DNA of 64,000 nucleotides from the NCBI GenBank assembly GCA_934101225.1, contig CAKOQK010000001.1, positions 62,001-126,000 of the forward strand, read 5' to 3'. The stretch is from an uncultured Bacilli bacterium (GTDB lineage: Bacteria; Bacillota_I; Bacilli_A; RF39; UBA660). Each line of letters opens with the position of its first letter. Position 1 is the first letter of the stretch. The translations under genes and the position numbers were made by a program. Under the pieces are notes generated by a model. That model was not told the DNA's origin. It made no database searches and was given only the letters and a program-made list of their open reading frames with translations. This document shows, one piece after another, positions 54,509 through 62,653 of the stretch.

Positions 54509-55897
54509 TTATAAATTTTCTTTATATAATCTTAATTTTGTAACTAATACTAATCCACAAATAAGCACTAATGATAAACCGCCTGTAATAAACATTTTAG
54601 TACCTATTCCACCTGTTTCTGGTAGTTCTGATCCTGTATAGTTAATTACTTTAATTTCAGCTATTTCATAAGATGAACTATTTGTTTTTCCATTAATTTG
54701 AATATCTACTGGACTTGTTAATTTATTATATCCTTCTGGACTAACTACTTCTAATAATTTATATGAATCTTTATCTAAACCTTCAATTGTAGCGTGTCCT
54801 ACTTTAATTGTTGCACCAATTTCACTTCCAGTAGCAACTCTATAAGTATTACTTGCTTCATCTTTTAAAACTACTTTTATTTCATTACCATTTTTATCTA
54901 ATAATTTAAATTCAGCACCGGTTAATTCAACACCTTCTTTATTAGTTTTAACTAGGTTAAATAAATATGTATAAGTTGTTGTTTTACTTTTATCAGTTGC
55001 AATTTTATCTCCATATTCTAAATATGTTTCGTTAACATTACCACTACCAGCAACAACAGCATCATTATTTAATGTTGCAGTATAATAAACATCTATATTA
55101 GTATTTTTAGGTTGTTTAAGAATAAATTCATTATTAAATTCTACTACAAATGTATAACCTGTAACATCAGTTTTAACTATATAGTTAGCACTATCTACAA
55201 CTTCATCACCAATTTTAACTACTACTGAATTAACATTAAATGTTAAACCTTTATCCATAACATCATATAATACATAATTTCCATATCCAGCACCAGTTGT
55301 TATTGTAGTCTTATAATTAATAGTACTTCCAATCATATCATCATTTTCTTTACCATAAGTTCCAGTACTATTTTCTAATACATTTTTATCTACATTAGGA
55401 TTTAATGTATTCTTTTCATTAATTATTGCACTAGGATTAGTTGTAGTTAAATGAAGTAATGCTCCTACTGATGAATCTACTAAGTAGTATCCTAATTCTA
55501 AATTATCAAATTTAACAGATGTAGATATTGCTTTTTTAGTCATACTTGGAGTAATATTATTATCTTTTGCATATTTATATGCTGCTTCAGCAAACTCTTT
55601 AGCTTTTGCCTTATCTACCCCATCTTTCCAAACATAATATTTATCCCCATTTTCATTTTTTACTTCTAAATAATCAGTTGCTTCATCTAAAAATGCTTTC
55701 CACTCGTTTGTTGCTCTATAAATATAATGATTATTAACTTTATCATAAGTTTCTAAATCTAATACTTTATAGATATTATAACTTTCATTAACAATTGCTT
55801 TGTTAATTGTTATTGTACCTTTTTCTGCCGCACTAACATTTACAATAGAAAGCACTAACATAAATAACATACAAATAAGTCTTTTTATACTTTTCAT
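54509..55897 (-). CDS. Major pilin, isopeptide-forming, LPETG-anchored
   Basis: A 462-aa protein with a signal peptide (1-24), a D1 domain with 'NKAIVNESYNIYKVLDLETY', a 'KNTLNPNVDKNVLEN' segment that may supply the pilin lysine, a middle domain ('TYTYLFNLVKTNKEGVELTG', 'AEFKLLDKNG') and the E-box 'YKLLEVVSPEGYNKL' of the last Cna-B domain. The sorting signal is 'LPETGG', TM and 'KLRLYKENL'. It is the shaft subunit by size, position and motif set. Isopeptide residues are inferred from family knowledge. Confidence 0.93.
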   Translation of the reverse strand: MKSIKRLICMLFMLVLSIVNVSAAEKGTITINKAIVNESYNIYKVLDLETYDKVNNHYIYRATNEWKAFLDEATDYLEVKNENGDKYYVWKDGVDKAKAKEFAEAAYKYAKDNNITPSMTKKAISTSVKFDNLELGYYLVDSSVGALLHLTTTNPSAIINEKNTLNPNVDKNVLENSTGTYGKENDDMIGSTINYKTTITTGAGYGNYVLYDVMDKGLTFNVNSVVVKIGDEVVDSANYIVKTDVTGYTFVVEFNNEFILKQPKNTNIDVYYTATLNNDAVVAGSGNVNETYLEYGDKIATDKSKTTTYTYLFNLVKTNKEGVELTGAEFKLLDKNGNEIKVVLKDEASNTYRVATGSEIGATIKVGHATIEGLDKDSYKLLEVVSPEGYNKLTSPVDIQINGKTNSSSYEIAEIKVINYTGSELPETGGIGTKMFITGGLSLVLICGLVLVTKLRLYKENL

Positions 55898-55913
55898 TCT
55901 CTTTTTTCCTTTC

Positions 55914-58181
55914 TTAGTTAAACTTTTTAAAAGTATTAACTGATATATACAAAATAGGTATTAAAACTAAAAATGTACCTATTATTGCTAAAATTAACAT
56001 TTTATTACTACCAGTTTCAGGCATCATATATCCTGAATAATTAATAAATTTTATTTTCATATCATCTTCTAAGCTACTTTTTATTTTATTATCATTAAAT
56101 TTCTTTATATCTCCATCATTAATTTGATACTTAACACTAAAACCATCATAATTTAATTCCTTAATATTAAAATCAATTTTAAAAGGTAAATCCTTAATTG
56201 TTATTGATTCATTATTTTTTAATTTAAACTTAGTTTTGCCATCTATAAATGCTATTGATTCATTAGTTTCTTTACCACCCGTGTTTCTAATAACTTGATA
56301 TGTACCATTTAATTGTTTATTTTTATAATTTGCATTTATTTCAAAATCAAATGATTTATTAGTTTTTATATTTTTAACAACTTTACTTATAATTAAATCC
56401 TTTTTAATTATATTATTTATAATTGTGCTACTCGCTATGTTATGTGTAAGTAACCCAAAATCAATCTTTATATTATAATAATTATCATCTAAACTATGAT
56501 ATTCATCAGTCTCTATTTCATGTAATTTATAACTATGTCCTGAAGGAACTTTATTAAATACAACCTTACCATTAGAATTTGAACTTGCCGTTAATTTATA
56601 ATTTTTATCAATATGTTTAGACTCACTCATACAAGAACAATTATCATCATGAATAAGTTCAAAAACTGCTCCTTCAAGTATTTCATTTTTATAATCTGAT
56701 TTTTTATCAAACTCTAATGAAGCATAATATCCTTCTATGGTAGGAATCTTAAAATCTAATGTTTTAATAATAGTATCATCACCATTTTTAATAACATAAC
56801 TTAAGGTTGTTTTCTTATTAGTAGAGATAGCATTATTATAATTAAAATTAGGATTTTCATTTTCTAATCTTATTTGGTATTTAAGTTCATATTCATAATA
56901 AGTAATATTATCTTTAACACTTGTTACAAATTTAGAATCTTTTAAATTCCATTTAATTGTCTCATTATCATATGTAACTTTATTACCTTGATTATTATAA
57001 AACTTAACAAATTCAATATCATCACCCATTGGATCTATTACTTCACCTGCTTCAGATAAAAGTTTTACATTTTCAAATATTCCATTAAACGCTTCATTCA
57101 TTCCCGCTGTATCTGTTGCATCATAATATATGTTTGAACCAATTTTATTTTTTAACCAATTTTTATATCCTTCTAAATCATTTTCACCACCAATTTCATA
57201 CTTAGTTGCATTTTTCTCAATATCGATAACCGAAAAATTACTTTTATTACTTTGACTACGATATTCTGCAATAGTTTTTAAAGTTCCTCCATCTTCTTTT
57301 TTGATTATTCCAACACCTACTGAATGAATAGTTATATTATTATTTTTCATCTTAATAGCCATATTCCTTGCTTTTATTGCTCCTCTATCACTATAACTAG
57401 TTCCATATAAGCATACTTTTTGATTATTTGAAGTTGTAATTTTTTTACCATCAAAGAAATATCCTTCTTTAGAATCATTACTGTTTGCTTTATATGTTGT
57501 ATATGGATCATATCCGTTATAACCTGATGAAATATAAGTTGTTGGAAAACCATCCGATAAGAAAATAACATGTTTATTAGAAGTTATATTAGTAAGCATA
57601 TCACTAGATGCTTTTAACCCAGCTTCAATATTAGTAAATCGTAAGTGAGAATCTTTATAACCATCAGCCTTAATAATTTTTTTAGTACTTGTTTTCATTT
57701 TATCTATTAAAGCATCTGCTTCTTCTTGCGTTTTACAATCACTTAAGGAAAATATTAAGTGAGCATCAGTATTAAAAGCAACAAATCCAATTTTACGAGT
57801 TACAGAATTTGGAACGTTTAAAGAAACACTCGCAAACTTTTTAATAAAACTTTCCATCGCTTTAATTGCAGCATCATATTTAGTATCCGTTTTATTTATA
57901 TCTAAATAATCATTCATAGTATTAGATATATCCATAACTATTACAATTGACATATCTTGCTTTCTAAGTTCTTCTTCGGTTTTAACTTTTAAAGTTATAT
58001 CAAAGTAATTTTCTAATTCTGAAGGAGTAATAATTTTACTAATTGTAGCCTTTTCACCAGTTGTAGTTGTACCAATATATTTAATTTGTTGTTCATTATT
58101 ACTTGCAAAAACATTTAAAAAAGGATTTAGTACGAAAATAAATATAAAGAATAGTAAGATAAATTGTTTAAGTTTTCTCAT
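55914..58181 (-). CDS. Pilus tip adhesin with VWA domain
   Basis: A 755-aa protein with a signal peptide (1-26). Residues about 76-380 form a von Willebrand A domain whose metal site is D84-x-S86-x-T88 ('VMDISNTMN'), with the Thr in 'RFTNIEAG' and the Asp in 'FLSDGFPTTY'. Cna-B-like domains follow ('EGAVFELIHDDN', E-box 'YKLHEIETDEYH', then 'DLIISKVVKN'), and the protein ends with 'MPETG', TM and a basic tail. VWA proteins at the front of pilus operons are tip adhesins. The paired Cys 'NCSCM' in the C-terminal half is unusual. Confidence 0.92.
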   Translation of the reverse strand: MRKLKQFILLFFIFIFVLNPFLNVFASNNEQQIKYIGTTTTGEKATISKIITPSELENYFDITLKVKTEEELRKQDMSIVIVMDISNTMNDYLDINKTDTKYDAAIKAMESFIKKFASVSLNVPNSVTRKIGFVAFNTDAHLIFSLSDCKTQEEADALIDKMKTSTKKIIKADGYKDSHLRFTNIEAGLKASSDMLTNITSNKHVIFLSDGFPTTYISSGYNGYDPYTTYKANSNDSKEGYFFDGKKITTSNNQKVCLYGTSYSDRGAIKARNMAIKMKNNNITIHSVGVGIIKKEDGGTLKTIAEYRSQSNKSNFSVIDIEKNATKYEIGGENDLEGYKNWLKNKIGSNIYYDATDTAGMNEAFNGIFENVKLLSEAGEVIDPMGDDIEFVKFYNNQGNKVTYDNETIKWNLKDSKFVTSVKDNITYYEYELKYQIRLENENPNFNYNNAISTNKKTTLSYVIKNGDDTIIKTLDFKIPTIEGYYASLEFDKKSDYKNEILEGAVFELIHDDNCSCMSESKHIDKNYKLTASSNSNGKVVFNKVPSGHSYKLHEIETDEYHSLDDNYYNIKIDFGLLTHNIASSTIINNIIKKDLIISKVVKNIKTNKSFDFEINANYKNKQLNGTYQVIRNTGGKETNESIAFIDGKTKFKLKNNESITIKDLPFKIDFNIKELNYDGFSVKYQINDGDIKKFNDNKIKSSLEDDMKIKFINYSGYMMPETGSNKMLILAIIGTFLVLIPILYISVNTFKKFN

Positions 58182-58200
58182 AAAACCTCCCGCTAAGTTA

Positions 58201-58791
58201 TTATATGATTCTTATCTCATTTAATGGATAAATTTTTAAAATAACCTTACCTATTGTGTCATTTTTACTTACAAAACCTATTTCACTAGTCCTTGAATCA
58301 AACATATTATCTCTTTCATCACTTAATACGAATAAAGAATTTTCTGGTACTTGTAAAGGAAAAGTTACATCTCCATTCCCCTTTTTTAAGTTTGTAACAT
58401 TAGGAATATTTATTTTATTTCCATTTACATACACATTCCCATCTATATCTATATTTATAAAATCTCCACTAGTTCCAATAACTCTTTTAATAAGTATCTT
58501 ATTACCATGATAAAGTGAAACTATATCTCCAGTTCTATAATTATTAGTTTTAAAATTTAAAATTAAATTACCATCATTAATTATTGGTTTCATACTAGAT
58601 GATGTAACTTCTATTACTGGCATAAAGATAGTTGTTATAATTGAACCAACTGCTAAAATAATTAATAATATAAATAAAGTATTTGTAAGTATTTTAGTAA
58701 AACTTTTTTTATATTTTTCTCTAGCTATTTCATCTTCAATATCTGAAACAATTAAATCTTTATAATTTAGTTTTTCTTTAGTTTTTTTCAT
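58201..58791 (-). CDS. Type I signal peptidase (SipW-like, pilus-linked)
   Basis: A 196-aa protein with one N-terminal TM (about 35-58) and the S26 motifs: catalytic Ser in 'EVTSSSMKPIINDGNLIL', 'IKRVIGTSGDFINID' (the Lys box) and 'LFVLSDERDNMFDSRT'. Its general base is the Lys of 'IKRV', as in typical bacterial enzymes. It overlaps the coiled-coil gene by 14 nt and precedes the tip gene, as in other pilus loci where a dedicated peptidase processes pilins. Confidence 0.93.
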   Translation of the reverse strand: MKKTKEKLNYKDLIVSDIEDEIAREKYKKSFTKILTNTLFILLIILAVGSIITTIFMPVIEVTSSSMKPIINDGNLILNFKTNNYRTGDIVSLYHGNKILIKRVIGTSGDFINIDIDGNVYVNGNKINIPNVTNLKKGNGDVTFPLQVPENSLFVLSDERDNMFDSRTSEIGFVSKNDTIGKVILKIYPLNEIRII

Positions 58792-59113
58792 AATTACTTT
58801 TCTTATTATTAAGTGGCTTTCTAATATTATTTATTGTAACTATAGTATCTTTTTTTGTTATACTATTACCCTGTCTAGCTTCAAGATTGTAAAAATAATC
58901 ATCGATAGCTTTCTCAGCGTCTTCAAAAAGATTATTAAGCTTAAGTGCTGCTTCTGCAAGTGTTCCTGATTCATCAATCTTAATTTTTCGATTATTTAAT
59001 TCATTTTGAAGTCTTATATTTTCTTCTTCTAATTCTCTAATTCTATTAGTCTGTGCCAGTAATAATTCTAAAAGATCTTTTCTTTTTATTTTTTTCAAAT
59101 CTTGTTTTTCCAT
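58778..59113 (-). CDS. Small coiled-coil protein at the head of the pilus operon
   Basis: A 111-aa cytoplasmic-looking protein. Residues about 10-50 are a heptad coiled coil ('DLLELLLAQTNRIRELEEEN'), followed by an acidic helix 'NLFEDAEKAIDDYFYNLEA'. No known domain. It begins the pilus transcript and is translationally coupled to the signal peptidase. Similar small proteins accompany pilus loci in other gut Bacillota, but their job is not known. Confidence 0.75.
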   Translation of the reverse strand: MEKQDLKKIKRKDLLELLLAQTNRIRELEEENIRLQNELNNRKIKIDESGTLAEAALKLNNLFEDAEKAIDDYFYNLEARQGNSITKKDTIVTINNIRKPLNNKKSNYEKN

Positions 59114-59200
59114 AAGTCTCCTAACATTATTAATAAATCACACTCTTTTAAATAATAGTACTTAAGATCTTGTAATATGAATAAAAATTTAGATAAACTA

Positions 59201-59223
59201 AAAAAAGATCAATTATTGACCTT
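59201..59223 (-). terminator. Intrinsic terminator of the small DUF3789-like gene
   Basis: On the minus strand AAGGTCAA/TTGATCTT (59216-59223 and 59205-59212, one G-U pair) with a 3-nt loop is followed by T residues, just after the stop at 59228. Confidence 0.65.
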
Positions 59224-59227
59224 TTCT

Positions 59228-59326
59228 CTAATATTTATCTTTATTAATTTGTAACATACACATTAAGGTTATTCCTAATAATCCACCTATAAATAATCCT
59301 ATAAAAAAGATTGTAAACATATTCAT
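59228..59326 (-). CDS. Small membrane protein, DUF3789-like
   Basis: This 32-aa protein begins 'MNMFTIFFIGLFIGGLLGIT' and ends 'QINKDKY'. The ATG at 59326 follows AAAGGAGA. A single Gly-rich TM helix with a short polar tail is the layout of DUF3789-type microproteins, which often sit near mobile or surface gene clusters. Confidence 0.6.
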   Translation of the reverse strand: MNMFTIFFIGLFIGGLLGITLMCMLQINKDKY

Positions 59327-59447
59327 AAACTTATTTCTCCTTTAATATCCATTATTATTATATTTAATTTTTTTGATATTATTTGTCGAAATATGGAATA
59401 TTAATAATAAAACTAATAGATTAATATATATTGTATATGTATGATTC

Positions 59448-59536
59448 GCACCTTTTTGCACCCACTTTTTGTTTGTGCTTGCACCTTTTTGCACCCACTT
59501 TTTGTTTGTGCTTGCACCTTTTTGCACCCACTTTTA
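59448..59536. repeat. Three copies of a 33-nt direct repeat with GCACC and ACTTTTTG parts
   Basis: The unit GCACCTTTTTGCACCCACTT + TTTGTTTGTGCTT starts at 59448, 59481 and 59514 with an exact pitch of 33 nt. The last copy is partial and ends near 59536. Frames in the repeat are open, but the repeat is in a gene-free stretch between two terminators and shows no ribosome binding site. The region 59327-59606 holds nothing else but this array and a terminator. Confidence 0.9.
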
Positions 59537-59548
59537 TTTTTTAAACAT

Positions 59549-59580
59549 AAAAAAAGAGAAATAACCAATCATTATTTCCC
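59549..59580 (-). terminator. Intrinsic terminator of the cohesin gene
   Basis: On the minus strand GGGAAATAA/TTATTTCTC (59572-59580 and 59556-59564, one G-U pair) with a 7-nt loop is followed by seven T. Confidence 0.75.
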
Positions 59581-59606
59581 TAATTAATACCATTTATTTA
59601 TAATCT

Positions 59607-60440
59607 TTATTTATTATTTTTACGAATAATAATATATGCTGTTTCAGTTAATAATCCAACAAATAAGATTACTGAAAGAAGTATCCATTTCTTACAATCA
59701 GCATTGTTGCATACAGTTTGATTTGGTTCTTTATTTGAACATTTATCTAACGCAACTTTATTTACTTCAATATCGAATTTTATTTTATCTAATCTTTCAA
59801 CTAATTTTGTTTTATCATCTGAATCAGTTAATGCATTTACAGCTTTTAAAGCAGCATCATAATCTTCACTATTAAGTGATTTTTCAGCAGCCTCTACTAA
59901 TTTTGTTGCTTCTTCCAAAGCTTTTTTATTAGCTTCTTCCTTTGCTTTTCTTTCTTCTTCTTTCTTTTTAGCAGCTTCTTCTTCAGCTTTTATTTCTGAA
60001 GCAGTTTTAGCAGGATTAACTTTAATATTATAAGACTTTGTTCCGCCATTTACTGTTCCACCACTTACTGTTGCTTCCATTTTTGATACTGTAATAGTTC
60101 CTGTACCTTCTTTAGTACCTTTTACTGTAAGTGTTAAAACTGTTGATCCACTTTTAATTGGTGATTGAGCATATAGAATGTATCTATTTCCATTTTTTCC
60201 CATTTGAGTTAGGCCACTACCAATAACAGCATTAGTAACCTGAATATTTCCTGATGCAGCATAAGTTACATCTACACCTTCAATTAAGTCACTTGCATTT
60301 AATTTAATATAAATTTTAGTTGTATTTCCTACCTTAACTGTATTAGTTCCTGTAATACTTGTTGTTGCTGTTGCAGCATAAACATTTCCTGTAAAAATAA
60401 TAGCAAGTATAAGTATTAATAAATTTTTAATCTTTTTCAT
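59607..60440 (-). CDS. Membrane-anchored cohesin-like protein
   Basis: A 277-aa protein with a signal peptide (1-22), a cohesin-like beta-sandwich domain (about 25-145: 'VKVGNTTKIYIKLNASDLIE', 'SPIKSGSTVLTLTVKG' and 'TGTITVSKMEATVSGG'), a charged Glu/Lys/Ala helical spacer (about 150-225), a short Cys-containing segment and a C-terminal TM anchor 'WILLSVILFVGLLTETAYII' followed by 'RKNNK'. Cohesins bind dockerins; the dockerin protein is encoded 8 nt upstream in the same operon. The cohesin call rests on family pattern and layout and is not certain. Confidence 0.75.
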   Translation of the reverse strand: MKKIKNLLILILAIIFTGNVYAATATTSITGTNTVKVGNTTKIYIKLNASDLIEGVDVTYAASGNIQVTNAVIGSGLTQMGKNGNRYILYAQSPIKSGSTVLTLTVKGTKEGTGTITVSKMEATVSGGTVNGGTKSYNIKVNPAKTASEIKAEEEAAKKKEEERKAKEEANKKALEEATKLVEAAEKSLNSEDYDAALKAVNALTDSDDKTKLVERLDKIKFDIEVNKVALDKCSNKEPNQTVCNNADCKKWILLSVILFVGLLTETAYIIIRKNNK

Positions 60441-60448
60441 ATATCCTC

Positions 60449-61855
60449 CTAATTAAATATCTTGTTACAAATTAATACTATGTCAGTAATATCAATTTTA
60501 TTATCATCATTCATATCAGCAGCCATCATTTCAATTTCACTTAAATTAACTTTATCAAACATCTTATTAGCCATTTTAACTACATCAGAAATATCTATTC
60601 TTCCTGATGCACTAACATCACCTTTAACTATGAATAAGAAATCTTTTACTACTAATTCATTATTAATAATTTGAATTCTACTTCCTGTACCAACATTGTT
60701 TCCAAATAAGTTTACAGTTCTTAAAAATCCGTAATTACTTACAAGTTTATCAATAACTGAAATGTCTAAATTTGTACCACTATAAATAATCATTTCTTTT
60801 GCCATATTTATTTGAAAATCTTTTCTATCAGAATCATTTTTAACATCTAATTTAAGATTATCAATAATATATTTTCTTACATAATTACTTGCTTCTTCAA
60901 ATCTATTTAATGCCTCAGTTTGATATTCTTTAGTATATTTTTTAATACTTGCTATTTTAATTTTAGAATCAATATTATTAAATCTAGTATTTAACTTATT
61001 ACTTGTTAAATCTATTTCATCTATTAATTCACTTAATTTGTTATTTCTATTTGTAATACTTGAATCACTTGTCAAATCAGTATTATCAACTATTTCTTTA
61101 ACTTTCTTTTCTAAAATAGCCTGATATTTACTTTCTAATTTATCATATAATTTATAATAATCTTTCTTTAAAGTACGATAATAACTTCCAAAGTAATCTT
61201 TAAATAAATCATCATAGTCTTCTAAATGATAATCATTATAAATTGCCATAAATTCATCAGACTTATTAAATAGTTTATTAACAATATCTAATTCATAAAT
61301 ATAATCAAATTCACTAATTACCTCATCAATAGTATATTTATCAATATTATCATATATATAATCAAATGCATCACTATAATATATTTTTCCTAAAGAAGAT
61401 ATACTAGACTTATTATATTTAGCAAGTTCTCTAATTGCTATAAATACATCTAAATTACCATTTACTCCATAATCTTTTCTTTCTTCTAAATAAGTTTTAG
61501 TTATTTTAAGTGTTTCTTTATAACTATTATAATTATTTAAAAGTTTTGATTTTAATGCTTCTAAGTCATTAGCAGCTTTAACCTCTCCACTATTTCTTAA
61601 CTTACTTATTGTCTTATTTAAGTTAGTTTCAAAATCTAAAGAATTAATGCTTTTAACAAAATCTTTGTTAACTAATTTTTTAGTTGCATTCTTATTTGTA
61701 TCAGACCATTTTATTAAATCCCCTAATAGCTCATTTACACTTACTTTAGATGAATTAATTCTATTTACTACTTCTTCTTCAGTATATGTAAGAGCACCTA
61801 CATTAATAAATAAACATGCTATGATGCTAAATATTAATAATTTTACTTTTCTCAT
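60449..61855 (-). CDS. Secreted protein with C-terminal dockerin
   Basis: The start is set at ATG 61855 behind AAGGATG, giving 468 aa. A signal peptide (1-20) is followed by about 330 residues of charged helical sequence ('VNRINSSKVSVNELLGDLIK' near the N-terminus, then long helical stretches) and a C-terminal type I dockerin (about the last 60 residues): two calcium loops 'GDVSASGRIDISDV' and 'ADMNDDNKIDITDI' with their F-helices. The catalytic or binding function of the helical part was not recognised. It is the first gene of a two-gene operon with the cohesin-like protein. Confidence 0.85.
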   Translation of the reverse strand: MRKVKLLIFSIIACLFINVGALTYTEEEVVNRINSSKVSVNELLGDLIKWSDTNKNATKKLVNKDFVKSINSLDFETNLNKTISKLRNSGEVKAANDLEALKSKLLNNYNSYKETLKITKTYLEERKDYGVNGNLDVFIAIRELAKYNKSSISSLGKIYYSDAFDYIYDNIDKYTIDEVISEFDYIYELDIVNKLFNKSDEFMAIYNDYHLEDYDDLFKDYFGSYYRTLKKDYYKLYDKLESKYQAILEKKVKEIVDNTDLTSDSSITNRNNKLSELIDEIDLTSNKLNTRFNNIDSKIKIASIKKYTKEYQTEALNRFEEASNYVRKYIIDNLKLDVKNDSDRKDFQINMAKEMIIYSGTNLDISVIDKLVSNYGFLRTVNLFGNNVGTGSRIQIINNELVVKDFLFIVKGDVSASGRIDISDVVKMANKMFDKVNLSEIEMMAADMNDDNKIDITDIVLICNKIFN

Positions 61856-61878
61856 AACTATCACATCCTTACGCTTAA

Positions 61879-61907
61879 AGTATATAATAAAATTAACGAT
61901 AAAACAA
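61879..61907 (-). promoter_or_regulatory. Promoter of the dockerin-cohesin operon
   Basis: On the minus strand TTGTTT (61902-61907), a 17-nt spacer and TATACT (61879-61884), about 23 nt before the ATG at 61855. Confidence 0.6.
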
Positions 61908-62160
61908 TAAAAAAAGTATGATTTAAATTTTTTTGTTGATATTTTTCATAAATTGAATATATTCCATTGTTATAATTATATTTTTTCTTTTATCGATTTA
62001 TTTATTTATAAACTTTTTTGTTAAGCACATCAAATTCACCTATCTATAGGAATAATATATTTTTTGATTTTATCAACATTTATTGTGCAAATTTAGAGTA
62101 ATTTGTTGTGCATTTTTTGAGTAATTTGTTGTGCATTTTTTGACTATTTAAATTTCTATT
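61908..62160. other. Intergenic region with a three-copy repeat array
   Basis: Between the dockerin operon promoter and the end of the deoxyribosyltransferase-like gene there is no credible gene. Its right part holds the repeat array at 62083-62145; the rest is AT-rich. Confidence 0.6.
62083..62145. repeat. Three 23-nt direct repeats with TTGTGCA core
   Basis: TTGTGC begins at 62083, 62106 and 62129, each 23 nt apart; copies two and three share GAGTAATTTGTTGTGCATTT and TTTGA almost exactly and copy one is a diverged version. They lie 3' of the deoxyribosyltransferase-like gene and could be a partner of the three other arrays in the window. Confidence 0.8.
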
Positions 62161-62589
62161 TTAATTTATTTCTCCAATTGTATAAACATTATCTTTAACT
62201 TTACTTCGAATCTCTAATTCTTTATTAATAAAATCTTCAATTAATTTAATATAAGTATTATTTTCATCATATTTAGTTAAATCAGTTACTAATTTTTGAT
62301 ATTTTTTAGGTATCATATTATCTTGAGATAAAAATAATATTTTTTTATCTTTAATTTTAGATAACCATTTAAGTTCTAAAGATAATCCAAAGGAAGGTTT
62401 ATATAAATCAACTATTACTAAATCAGCATTTTTAATTAAATCCTTAGCATATTTAGTTTTATTATTATCACTATAAGGTAAAATAAAATTTTGACTTAAA
62501 CAAACACTACTACTTAATACTTTTTTGTATATTAAATTTTCATAATCAAATTTATTCGAATGCATAAAATATATATTTAGTCTTTCCAT
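62161..62589 (-). CDS. Nucleoside 2-deoxyribosyltransferase-like protein
   Basis: The start is set at ATG 62589; an in-frame GTG lies 9 nt upstream and neither has a clear ribosome binding site. The 142-aa protein has 'RLNIYFMHSNKFDYENLIY', 'ADLVIVDLYKPSFGLSLELK' and 'KKILFLSQ', the pattern of the nucleoside deoxyribosyltransferase/TIR-like Rossmann superfamily with Glu in 'LSLELK' as the likely catalytic residue. The substrate is unknown. It is a single gene, divergent from tmcAL. Confidence 0.7.
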   Translation of the reverse strand: MERLNIYFMHSNKFDYENLIYKKVLSSSVCLSQNFILPYSDNNKTKYAKDLIKNADLVIVDLYKPSFGLSLELKWLSKIKDKKILFLSQDNMIPKKYQKLVTDLTKYDENNTYIKLIEDFINKELEIRSKVKDNVYTIGEIN

Positions 62590-62632
62590 ATTAATCACTA
62601 TAAAAATGTTATCATAAAATCATATATTTTGC

Positions 62633-62638
62633 TATAAT
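62633..62638 (+). promoter_or_regulatory. Extended -10 element of tmcAL
   Basis: TGC-TATAAT at 62630-62638 lies 15 nt before the start codon; no good -35 box is visible, so it is an extended -10 type candidate. Confidence 0.5.
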
Positions 62639-62653
62639 AACTTTGAGGTGTTT

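Noticed and set aside
59342..59527. Short protein made of a tandem QKGASTNKKWV-like repeat
   Set aside because: The frame is only open because the 33-nt repeat is a multiple of three; there is no ribosome binding site and it lies between two terminators.
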